Shown: piece by piece, positions 43,535 through 50,829 of the stretch
Numbering within the stretch: the first letter of the stretch is position 1
How the letters are laid out: each line of letters begins with the position of its first letter
NCBI GenBank assembly: GCA_018241695.1
Contig: JAFEDH010000008.1
Location: forward strand, 84,169-148,168
DNA length: 64,000 nucleotides
Reading direction: 5' to 3'
Source of the DNA: Pseudomonadota bacterium
GTDB lineage: Bacteria > Pseudomonadota > Gammaproteobacteria > Burkholderiales > Rhodocyclaceae
The notes under the pieces: model-generated
Database searches by the model: none
What the model was told of the DNA's origin: nothing
The model's input: the letters and a program-made list of their open reading frames with translations, nothing else
Position numbers and translations under genes: made by a program

Positions 43535-43921
43535 ATGAAGAAAATTCTGATTGCCGCCGCCCTCGCAACTGTTGTGAGTGGTGCCTTTGCCACGGAAGTG
43601 GCCGCCATTACGGGCCAGACGAACAAGTCCTCCACGACGGTCATCAATTCTGGCGCCGCCCCGAGTGCTGCTGGCACATGCTCGTTGCTGTCCTCGGCCG
43701 TGACCATCAACTCATCGGTGGCCAACAATGGTTCCATCGACTGTAACGATGCCCTGGCCAACGTTGGCGTGGCTTTTGCCAATACCAGCGGCAAAAACAA
43801 TATCTATAGCGCCAGCTCGGCCGGTGGCGGGATCACGGTTACCAGCACGGGATCTTCCGTCCCGACTGCCGGGCAACTGACGACCCAGTCCGCTGCCGCT
43901 TCCGCGGGTGGTAGTTCCTGA
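43535..43921 (+). CDS. Secreted two-cysteine protein, candidate pilin partner (C-terminal pilin domain-like)
   Basis: A 128-residue exported protein with a Sec signal (MKKILIAAALATVVSGAFA, cleavage after A19). The mature part is rich in Ser, Thr, Ala, Gly and Asn, with exactly two cysteines (C49 and C70) that could form a pilin-like loop. AGGAGG at 43521-43526 lies 8 nt from ATG 43535 but only 2 nt from the in-frame ATG 43529, so I use 43535. It follows the truncated pilin by 13 bp. I infer a split-pilin partner, comparable to the Geobacter pilA-N/pilA-C (spc) pair; sequence homology to those is not demonstrated. Confidence 0.75.
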   Translation: MKKILIAAALATVVSGAFATEVAAITGQTNKSSTTVINSGAAPSAAGTCSLLSSAVTINSSVANNGSIDCNDALANVGVAFANTSGKNNIYSASSAGGGITVTSTGSSVPTAGQLTTQSAAASAGGSS

Positions 43922-43934
43922 ACGGTTGCTGTCT

Positions 43935-43968
43935 GAAAAAAGCCGCGCGGCATGCGCGGCTTTTTTTT
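43935..43968 (+). terminator. Rho-independent terminator after the pilin pair
   Basis: Stem AGCCGCGC/GCGCGGCT with a 5-nt loop, flanked by an A run and followed by a T run of eight; probably works in both directions. It closes the sigma-54 transcription unit. Confidence 0.92.
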
Positions 43969-44025
43969 GAGCGAGGCATTATCTGCCGGGACAGTCCGCG
44001 CACCGATCGTCGTTGAAAGAAAGTG

Positions 44026-44832
44026 ATGGGTATGGCCGAATTCCGTCTGACGCTTTTGCTTTTGTTCCGCTCTCGCTTCGGGACGATGCTTCTGATCCTG
44101 ACGGGACTGGTGGCGGGCGGGGCATGGATGGGTGCGCAGTTCAGCCCCCGCCAGCCCGCGACCGTGGCGCTGGATGTCGGGCTTTCGATGATCCGGCTCG
44201 CGGTACCCTTCCTGATGCTGGTGCAGATACAGGATCTGGTCGCCCGGGAGGTCGAGCGTCGGCTCATCCTGAACAGCCTGACCTATCCCCGCTCGCGTGC
44301 GGCCTTTCTGCTGGCCCGCTATGCGGCCATCGTGACCGCCGCCTGGGCTGTTACCTGGGTGCTGGCACTGGTGCTCGGGCTGGTGGTGGTCGGGGTAGGC
44401 AAAACCTATGCCCAGGCAACCCCGGTAGCCCTGGGCGCGCCTTATCTTGCGGTGGTTACCGCGTGTTGCCTGGATTTTGCAGTAGTTGCAGCTTTTGCGG
44501 CACTGGCCGCATCGGTCGCGACGACGCCGAATCTCGTGCTGTTCTCCGGCCTGGGGTTCATGATCGCGGCGCGGTCGGTGTCGGTCATCATCACGCTTCT
44601 CTCCCGGGAGCAGGAACTGGTTACGGGAGCGCAGTGGTATCACCAGGGCCTGCAGTCCGTGCAATGGTTTCTTCCCGATCTGGCGGCGCTGGATATCCGC
44701 GCCGTCGCCCTGTATGGCAAATGGGCTTTCCTGCCGACACCGGTCTGGGGTCTGGCAGTCATGCCGCTGGCGTACTCCTGTCTGGCAGTGTCGCTTGCCT
44801 GCCTGGCTTTCGAGCGTCGTCAGTTCGCCTGA
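44026..44832 (+). CDS. ABC-2 type transporter permease
   Basis: A 268-residue inner-membrane protein with about six helices (GTMLLILTGLVAGG, MIRLAVPFLMLVQIQDLV, YAAIVTAAWAVTWVLALVLGLVVVG and others). The cytoplasmic segment VAREVERRLILNSLTYPRSRAAFLLARYAA is typical of ABC-2 permeases, where the helix contacts the ATPase. The ATPase is encoded two genes downstream. Exported substrate unknown. ATG 44026 follows a GAAAG sequence; 44032 is an alternative. Confidence 0.8.
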   Translation: MGMAEFRLTLLLLFRSRFGTMLLILTGLVAGGAWMGAQFSPRQPATVALDVGLSMIRLAVPFLMLVQIQDLVAREVERRLILNSLTYPRSRAAFLLARYAAIVTAAWAVTWVLALVLGLVVVGVGKTYAQATPVALGAPYLAVVTACCLDFAVVAAFAALAASVATTPNLVLFSGLGFMIAARSVSVIITLLSREQELVTGAQWYHQGLQSVQWFLPDLAALDIRAVALYGKWAFLPTPVWGLAVMPLAYSCLAVSLACLAFERRQFA

Positions 44833-44838
44833 GCCGGC

Positions 44839-45675
44839 ATGAACCGAAAAATGCTCGGATGGGGTGTCGCGCTGGCTGCTTACGGGTTTTTCATCGTGGC
44901 ATCCCGTGCGATCGGCATCGTCACGCCGCCTCAGGCCATGCCGGGCTCGGTGGTGTTGCCGCCGACCTTGCAGACGGTGCTGTATGGCGGCGATCCCTGG
45001 CTTGCAGCCGATGTCGAGGCCGCCCGGGTATTGGTGACCGGCGGGCCGGTGGAAGGGATCGCGCCGGATTATTTCGAACGGTTGCAACTGGCGGTTGCAC
45101 TCCTGAATCCCTGCCATGAGGATAATTACTACGTTGCCAATGCCCTGCTGACCTGGGGCGGCACGGTGGACAGTGCCCTGGCGATTTTGCGCGGGGCGAC
45201 GGATTGCCGGTTCTGGGACGAGTATCCCCCGTTCTTTCTGGGCTACAACCTGGATTTTTTCAAGGGTGCACACCGGCAGGCCAAGCAGGCGCTGTTCGAG
45301 GCAGCCGATCGCGCGAGCAATAACGCCGCGGTTTTCCGCCGCATCGGCATCCTGTACGAGGCGGAAACCTATCCGGACCTTCATGCCGCACAAAAATATC
45401 TGGTGGCGGAACGGGACGAAGCGCGGGATACCCGCCTCAAACAGCTGCTCGACCAGCGGATCGGCCGTCTCGCGGGCCTGATTGTTCTGCAGGATGCGCA
45501 GGATGCTTTCGAGCGGCGCTTCCGGCGACTGCTGCAGGCGCCACAGGAACTGATCACCAGCGGGATGCTCAAGGAGTTCCCCCGCGATCCGGTGCGGTTG
45601 GGCTATGTTTTTGAAAACGGGCGGTTCGCCCTGAAGGAACTGAAAATCCGTCGTCCGGAGGGAGTAGACAAGTGA
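44839..45675 (+). CDS. Membrane-anchored TPR-like protein of the ABC exporter operon
   Basis: A 278-residue protein with an N-terminal hydrophobic anchor (~7-28) and a helical-repeat body (ALLTWGGTVDSALAILRGATDC, HRQAKQALFEAADRASNNAAVFRRIGILYE) that looks like TPR or Sel1-type repeats. I do not recognise a named family. It lies between the permease and ATPase genes with 6-bp and overlapping junctions, so it is probably an accessory subunit of the exporter. Confidence 0.7.
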   Translation: MNRKMLGWGVALAAYGFFIVASRAIGIVTPPQAMPGSVVLPPTLQTVLYGGDPWLAADVEAARVLVTGGPVEGIAPDYFERLQLAVALLNPCHEDNYYVANALLTWGGTVDSALAILRGATDCRFWDEYPPFFLGYNLDFFKGAHRQAKQALFEAADRASNNAAVFRRIGILYEAETYPDLHAAQKYLVAERDEARDTRLKQLLDQRIGRLAGLIVLQDAQDAFERRFRRLLQAPQELITSGMLKEFPRDPVRLGYVFENGRFALKELKIRRPEGVDK

Positions 45676-46577
45676 GCGCAATCGCGTTGACCAGTGTCAG
45701 CAAGACATTCAGGCAGGGGCGGCGCACGCCGGTGCGCGCGCTCGACGGTATTTCGCTGCGGGTGGAAGCCGGTGAGGTGTTCGGTTTCGTCGGCCCGAAT
45801 GGCGCGGGGAAGTCGACGACGATCAAGGCGATGCTCAACATCATCACCGATTATGCCGGCGAGATTTCACTGTTCGGGGTTCCGGCCCGCGATGCCGCGG
45901 CAAGGCGGGCGGTCGGCTATGTGCCCGAAGCGCCGGCCCTGTACGAGCAGTTGACCCCGCTGGAAATCCTGCGTGCCGGACTCGATCTGCACGGGGTGCG
46001 CCGCGACCATCCCGATAACTGGTGTCTGTCGTGGCTAGAGCGGTTTTCCATCGCCCATGTCGCGCGCCGCAAGGTGCGCGAGCTGTCCAAGGGCACGGTG
46101 CAGCGTACCGCGCTGGCTCATGCCCTGGCGGTCTCGCCCAGGCTCCTGATTCTCGATGAGCCACTTTCCGGCCTTGATCCGGTGGGGCGCAAGGATGTGG
46201 TGGAGATTCTTGCGGAATACCGGAAGGAAGGCGGGACGATTTTTCTGACCTCCCATGTGCTGCATGATGTGGAGCGTCTGGCGAACCGCTTCGGGCTGAT
46301 CCACAAGGGAGAGCTGAAAACCATCCAGTCGCCCAATGAACTTGTTGGCGACCATGATCTGGTCACCGTGCGTTCCTTCGGCCCCGGGCCGCTTTCCGGA
46401 CTGGAGGAGGAAAGTGGCGGTCGTTATTTCGCGGAAATACGCCGCCCGGCACTGTGGCCGCTCCTGCAGCGGCTGGAAGCCGCCGGCCATACGCTGATCG
46501 AGGTCAAACCCACACTGACCCTGGAGAGCGCATTCATGCGCTATCTGGGTCTGGAAAAAGGCGGCGGCAATCCCTGA
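45672..46577 (+). CDS. ABC transporter ATP-binding protein
   Basis: A 301-residue ATPase: Walker A GPNGAGKST, Q-loop GYVPEAPALYEQLTPLE, Walker B LLILDEPLSGLD and the switch His in FLTSHVLHD. The signature reads LSKGTVQR instead of LSGGQ-xx, which weakens but does not abolish the usual pattern. The GTG start overlaps the preceding stop. The last 37 bp overlap the convergent membrane-protein gene. Confidence 0.88.
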   Translation: MSAIALTSVSKTFRQGRRTPVRALDGISLRVEAGEVFGFVGPNGAGKSTTIKAMLNIITDYAGEISLFGVPARDAAARRAVGYVPEAPALYEQLTPLEILRAGLDLHGVRRDHPDNWCLSWLERFSIAHVARRKVRELSKGTVQRTALAHALAVSPRLLILDEPLSGLDPVGRKDVVEILAEYRKEGGTIFLTSHVLHDVERLANRFGLIHKGELKTIQSPNELVGDHDLVTVRSFGPGPLSGLEEESGGRYFAEIRRPALWPLLQRLEAAGHTLIEVKPTLTLESAFMRYLGLEKGGGNP

Positions 46578-48121
46578 GCGCGGCGTGTCCGCGCATCAGG
46601 CACCGGTTGCGGCGTTTTGAGCAGCAGTCGAAGATCGGGACGATCGAGTCTTCCGATGTAATGCGGGGGTTCGAAGCCCTGCTGCTGCTCGACCAGATCC
46701 TGACCATAGTTGGGAGGCCTGCGGTGGAAGGTGGCGCCGCGCCACATTTCGTTGAAGGGTGTGCAGGCGCCGATTGCGAGCACGGCCACGATGTACCACG
46801 GAATGCGGGGGAGGACGCCCCGGTTGCCCGGGCGCAGCGGTGCCAGCACAACCACATCCAGGGTCAGGATCATGAGAATGACCAGACATGGCGTGGACAG
46901 GCGCAGCATGGAATCGTTGGAGGGGCCGTACTGGTAAAGGGGCAGCAGGCATAGCAGCGCCACCGAGAGCAGCAGCAGGCTGCGCGAGTGCCTTACCCTG
47001 CGCCCGATCAGGAGGGCAAGAATGACGAACTCCATCAGGATGAAGAGCAGGTATTTCACCGTGAAGTCATAGAGACTTTCCTTGATCGGTGTGACTTCCA
47101 TCGTCGGTGCGCCACCGATATGGCTTGCGCCGATAGAGAACAGGCGCACCAGAAGATAGGTGCTAGCCGTGGCCGTGACGATCTGGATCGCTGTCGGAAA
47201 AACGATGCTGGCCGATTCGCCGCTGCGCCAGCACCGCCATGCGGCCAGCATCAGGAACGGGGCCAGCGCCGGAACCGCAAAAGGGGTCCAGAGGAACAGC
47301 ATGGGCAGCAGGGTGAAAAACAGCGTCCACAGATGGCGCGTGCCCCAGTGCCGGTAGAACAGGGCAGTGGCGATCCAGAGGGGAAGTGCGTGATTGGGTC
47401 CCCAGTAGAGCTGCCCGGTGAGGGATGGATAGCTGAAGGGTACCCACCATTCCAGCCGCAAGGGAAAGATCGGAGTGGTGCCCGTGAGCAGCACGATGCC
47501 AAGATAATCCATGCCGCTGAAGAACACGGCGATCAGGAGGGCGCCGAACAGGGCGATGCCCGGTTTTTTCGGCAGGGGCAGCAACAAGAGGAAAAGAGTA
47601 CTGCCGGCAGCCGTCCAGAGATAGGCCGCCATGTCCAGTGTCGATAGTCCCAGCCATTTCGCGGCCAGGGCGGGCGGGAAAAAATAGCCGAAGGCGGTGC
47701 GCAGGATATGGGGTGCACCACCCGGGTCGCCGTAGGAGGGAGGCCAGGGCGTCAGCGTCAGGTCGGCCAGCACCGTGTCGCGGACAAACCAGTCGGAGTT
47801 GGCGAAAACGAAATGGCCGGCGCCACCCAGGCTGGCCCAGGCGAAGCCGGTGACAAGCACAGCAGCGACAGCGCCCCGCGAATAGGGCTGGGTCCACACC
47901 GGGACACTGCGCCCGATCCACTGGACGAGGCTGAGGCCGATCAGGGCGACAGCGATGACGGCATAGGGAAGCTTGAGCCAGCCACCGAAAAAAATCAGGC
48001 TGGGCAGGGCGACATAAAGCACGGCCAGGGCGGTGAGGGCATCGGGTGCGATGCAGGAATTGTCGCGGTCGATGACGAGTCCCCTCCCGGATGGAGGCCG
48101 GGAGCCATGGCCCATGTTCAA
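46541..48121 (-). CDS. Polytopic membrane protein, possibly GT-C-like glycosyltransferase
   Basis: A 526-residue protein with roughly ten membrane helices. An extracytoplasmic loop after the second or third helix, HFVFANSDWFVRDTVLADLTLTPWP, has an acidic motif placed as in GT-C enzymes. No family can be named with confidence. It is the last gene of the - strand glycan locus and overlaps the GtrB-like gene by 4 bp, suggesting it works with the polyprenyl-phosphate sugar. Its C-terminus overlaps the ABC ATPase gene on the other strand. Confidence 0.6.
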   Translation of the reverse strand: MNMGHGSRPPSGRGLVIDRDNSCIAPDALTALAVLYVALPSLIFFGGWLKLPYAVIAVALIGLSLVQWIGRSVPVWTQPYSRGAVAAVLVTGFAWASLGGAGHFVFANSDWFVRDTVLADLTLTPWPPSYGDPGGAPHILRTAFGYFFPPALAAKWLGLSTLDMAAYLWTAAGSTLFLLLLPLPKKPGIALFGALLIAVFFSGMDYLGIVLLTGTTPIFPLRLEWWVPFSYPSLTGQLYWGPNHALPLWIATALFYRHWGTRHLWTLFFTLLPMLFLWTPFAVPALAPFLMLAAWRCWRSGESASIVFPTAIQIVTATASTYLLVRLFSIGASHIGGAPTMEVTPIKESLYDFTVKYLLFILMEFVILALLIGRRVRHSRSLLLLSVALLCLLPLYQYGPSNDSMLRLSTPCLVILMILTLDVVVLAPLRPGNRGVLPRIPWYIVAVLAIGACTPFNEMWRGATFHRRPPNYGQDLVEQQQGFEPPHYIGRLDRPDLRLLLKTPQPVPDARTRRAQGLPPPFSRPR

Positions 48122-49089
48122 CGGTTTTCCGACCTCGGTGGGTTTTCCATCGGCTCCAGATTCACCCGTTCCCGCTCGACGACGAGCGGGCGATGAAGAA
48201 TCTGGGTGTGGATCGCCGCGATGTATTCCCCCAGGAGACCGATGAAGAACAGTTGCACCGAGGCGAAGAAAAACGAGCCGATCAGGATCGGGGCGAGGCC
48301 CAGGGAAAATTCGTTCCAGTACAGGAGCTTCAGACCGAGATACAGCAGCGCGGTGAAGAGGCTTAGCGCGGACAGGGCGAAGCCGCCCATGGTCGCGAGG
48401 CGCAGGGGAAGCTTGGAGTGGCTGGTGATCCCCAGCATGGCGATGTCGTAGAGGGTGTAGAAGTTGTTCTTGGTGATGCCACGCTTGCGCTGCGGCTGAA
48501 CATAGGGCACTTCCGCATGGCGGTAGCCGAGCTCCGCGATCAGGCCGCGGAAATACGGGTAGGGGTCGCCGATGCGGCGCAGGGTTTCGATCACTTCACG
48601 GGCATAGAGGCCGAAACCCGTGAAATTCTGGATCTGCCGCACTTCCGAGATGCGGCCGATGGTGCGGTAGTAGAGCCTGCGCACCAGAAACATCAGCGGC
48701 GTTTCCTCGCTCCGGGGTTTGACCCCCGCGACCACCGGGAAACCGGCTTTCCATTGCCGCACGAATTCGGAAATCAGCTCGGGCGGGTCCTGCAGGTCGG
48801 AAGCCATGGTGATCACGGCTTCACCCCGCGCCTGGAGGATGGCGTGCATGGGAGAGCGGATATGGCCGAAATTGCGGGTGTTGACGATCAGCTTGATCCG
48901 CCGGTCGCTTGCGGCGAGCGCCTTGATGCGCTCGACCGTTGCATCGACCGAGGCATTGTCGATATAGATATGTTCGTAGTCGTACTCCGGCATGGTCGCG
49001 AACTGGGCCGCGATGCGGCGATGCAGTTCCTCCACGTTGTCCTCTTCGTTGTAGCAGGGGGTGACGACGGAAATCAGGGGGCGGGGCAT
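48118..49089 (-). CDS. Polyprenyl-phosphate glycosyltransferase (GT2, GtrB/DPM1-like)
   Basis: A 323-residue GT2 enzyme that probably loads a sugar onto undecaprenyl phosphate. The catalytic domain shows ISVVTPCYNEEDNVEELHRR, IDNASVDATVERI, NFGHIRSPMHA and the metal motif MASDLQDPPELI. Two C-terminal membrane helices (~240-305) are typical of GtrB. I chose ATG 49089 (MPRPLISVV); the upstream codons overlap the HAD gene end. Confidence 0.9.
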   Translation of the reverse strand: MPRPLISVVTPCYNEEDNVEELHRRIAAQFATMPEYDYEHIYIDNASVDATVERIKALAASDRRIKLIVNTRNFGHIRSPMHAILQARGEAVITMASDLQDPPELISEFVRQWKAGFPVVAGVKPRSEETPLMFLVRRLYYRTIGRISEVRQIQNFTGFGLYAREVIETLRRIGDPYPYFRGLIAELGYRHAEVPYVQPQRKRGITKNNFYTLYDIAMLGITSHSKLPLRLATMGGFALSALSLFTALLYLGLKLLYWNEFSLGLAPILIGSFFFASVQLFFIGLLGEYIAAIHTQILHRPLVVERERVNLEPMENPPRSENR

Positions 49090-49742
49090 GATGACTCCCG
49101 GGGCGGGGCGGAGGAAAGCAGCATCCACAGTTCGTCAGGCGTTCGGGCAATGGTGTGCCGGGGGGCGGGCATGCCTCCATATCCCCAGGCGGCCCAGATC
49201 ATCGGCATGCCATTGGCCGCCGCCGCCTGTGCATCCCCTTCGGTGTCGCCCACATAGGGTGTGGTTGCCGGATCCTGCTCGTGCGAATGGAGGGCCTTGG
49301 TCAGCAGGGCGGCCTTGTCGGCGCAGTCGGGGTGTTCGTCCAGGCAATACAGCCCGACGAATCGGGAAAGCCAGCTCAGTTGCGAAAGGATCAGGCGCGT
49401 CGGCAGACCGCGTTTGTTGGTGACGAGCAGGAGCGGAGTGGCGTGCCGGCGCAGTTCATCGAGCAGGTGGACGATGCCGGGGTAAGGCGGCGTCAGGCGG
49501 CAGGATTCGCTGTCGTAGTGTTGCTTGAAAGCCTGCGCCAGGCCGTCGAGCAGGGCGGGCTGGTTTGTGCCGCTGATTAGGGCCAGGGTGTGCCGCAAGG
49601 GCGGACCGATGATGTCGGTGGTCAGGGCAACCTGCGCCTGCATGCCGTTCTGCGTGAGCGCATGGGCCAGGGCGGAGAGGACACCGGGTGCCGAGTCCAC
49701 CAGGGTGCCGTCGAAATCGAATGCGATGCAATGCGGCCACAT
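49074..49742 (-). CDS. HAD-superfamily phosphatase (phosphoglycolate phosphatase-like)
   Basis: A 222-residue HAD hydrolase: motif I AFDFDGTLVDS (nucleophile and acid/base Asp), a helical cap, motif II LLLVTNK, the conserved Lys downstream, and motif III YVGDTEGDAQAAAANGM. It sits between a NeuB-family gene and a GT2 gene and could dephosphorylate a sugar-9-phosphate-like intermediate, but a general Gph role is equally possible. Confidence 0.85.
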   Translation of the reverse strand: MWPHCIAFDFDGTLVDSAPGVLSALAHALTQNGMQAQVALTTDIIGPPLRHTLALISGTNQPALLDGLAQAFKQHYDSESCRLTPPYPGIVHLLDELRRHATPLLLVTNKRGLPTRLILSQLSWLSRFVGLYCLDEHPDCADKAALLTKALHSHEQDPATTPYVGDTEGDAQAAAANGMPMIWAAWGYGGMPAPRHTIARTPDELWMLLSSAPPRESSCPAP

Positions 49743-49746
49743 CGAC

Positions 49747-50829
49747 CTACAGGCCCCGCTTGTAGATCAGGGCCTTGAGGTTGGTGCTGGCCGCATACGG
49801 GCTGTCGATGGCATCGATCATCACGGGCTGGTCGGCCACCACCGGATGCAGCAGCCGTTCGCCATGCATCAGCTCCCGGCAGGAAATCTGGCCCTTTTGC
49901 AGGGGGATGGCGAGATAGACGTCTTCATCGGACAGTGCATGGCCGGCCGGCAGGTCGTGACGGGCATAGACGCCCCGTATCAGGCCATCGAGATACTCGG
50001 TTTCGCGTTGCTGGGGAATGCGCTTGCGCGTGCCTGGCGCACCGCACATTTCGACCGCCTTCTTCCACGACCTGAACCAGGTATCGACCTGTTCCGGCAG
50101 GCTGCAGTAACGGGAAACCTCGATATCGTCATCGTCGATGTCGATATGCCGCTCGAAGGTGCGTGCGCCCTTGGCATGGGCGATCAGGATGGAGCTGGTC
50201 CAGTCGGTGTATTCGTGGGTGGAAAAGCCGATGATGTTGTCGGGGTAGCGGTCCCGCAGGAAATCGATCTGGTTCATTTCCAGTTCGTGATCTTCCGAAG
50301 GGTAGAGCGAGACACAGTGATTGATCGCGAGCGGAATATTTCGGTTGGCGAAGAACTTCACCAGATCGTCTACATCCTTGAGGGACGAGCCGCCAGTGGA
50401 CACGATGACCGGCTTGCGCGTGGTGGCGATTTTCTCGATCAGGATCCAGTCGTTGAGATCGGAGCTGGCGAGCTTGATGAGATCGATGCCGAGTTCCACA
50501 CACAGATCCACCGATGCTTCGTCGAACGGGGTCGCCATGGGGATGCAGCCGCCCTGGCGGATGGCTCGCACCAGCATGGCATAGGCATCCTTGTCCATGC
50601 GTGTGGCCAGCGTTTTCTTGATGTAGCGGATATCACCGCGATCACGAAAGTCCTTGTGGATGAAGGCATCCACGTCACGGAACTGGAGCTTGATCGCCGC
50701 ACGCACATTGTTGAAACGGACGATGCGGGCGAAGTCGGTGACGATCTTCAGCCCGCGCTCGATGCGGCCCCAGTGGTTATTCGCCAGTTCAAGGACAAAC
50801 AGGTCTTCAAAGATACGGCTGTCACTCAT
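49747..50829 (-). CDS. NeuB-family (sialic acid/nonulosonate) synthase
   Basis: A 360-residue protein with a NeuB TIM barrel (LELANNHWGRIERGLKI, AIKLQFRDVD, PMATPFDEASVDLCVELGIDLIKLASSDLND, STGGSSLKDVDDLV, SLYPSEDHELEMNQIDFLRDRYP, GFSTHEYTDWTSSILIAHAKGARTFERH). A C-terminal SAF-like domain (LSDEDVYLAIPLQKGQISCREL) follows. Such enzymes condense PEP with an amino- or neutral sugar aldehyde. The substrate is unknown and no CMP-sugar synthetase is nearby. Either ATG 50847 or 50829 could start it; both overlap the ThDP gene. Confidence 0.85.
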   Translation of the reverse strand: MSDSRIFEDLFVLELANNHWGRIERGLKIVTDFARIVRFNNVRAAIKLQFRDVDAFIHKDFRDRGDIRYIKKTLATRMDKDAYAMLVRAIRQGGCIPMATPFDEASVDLCVELGIDLIKLASSDLNDWILIEKIATTRKPVIVSTGGSSLKDVDDLVKFFANRNIPLAINHCVSLYPSEDHELEMNQIDFLRDRYPDNIIGFSTHEYTDWTSSILIAHAKGARTFERHIDIDDDDIEVSRYCSLPEQVDTWFRSWKKAVEMCGAPGTRKRIPQQRETEYLDGLIRGVYARHDLPAGHALSDEDVYLAIPLQKGQISCRELMHGERLLHPVVADQPVMIDAIDSPYAASTNLKALIYKRGL

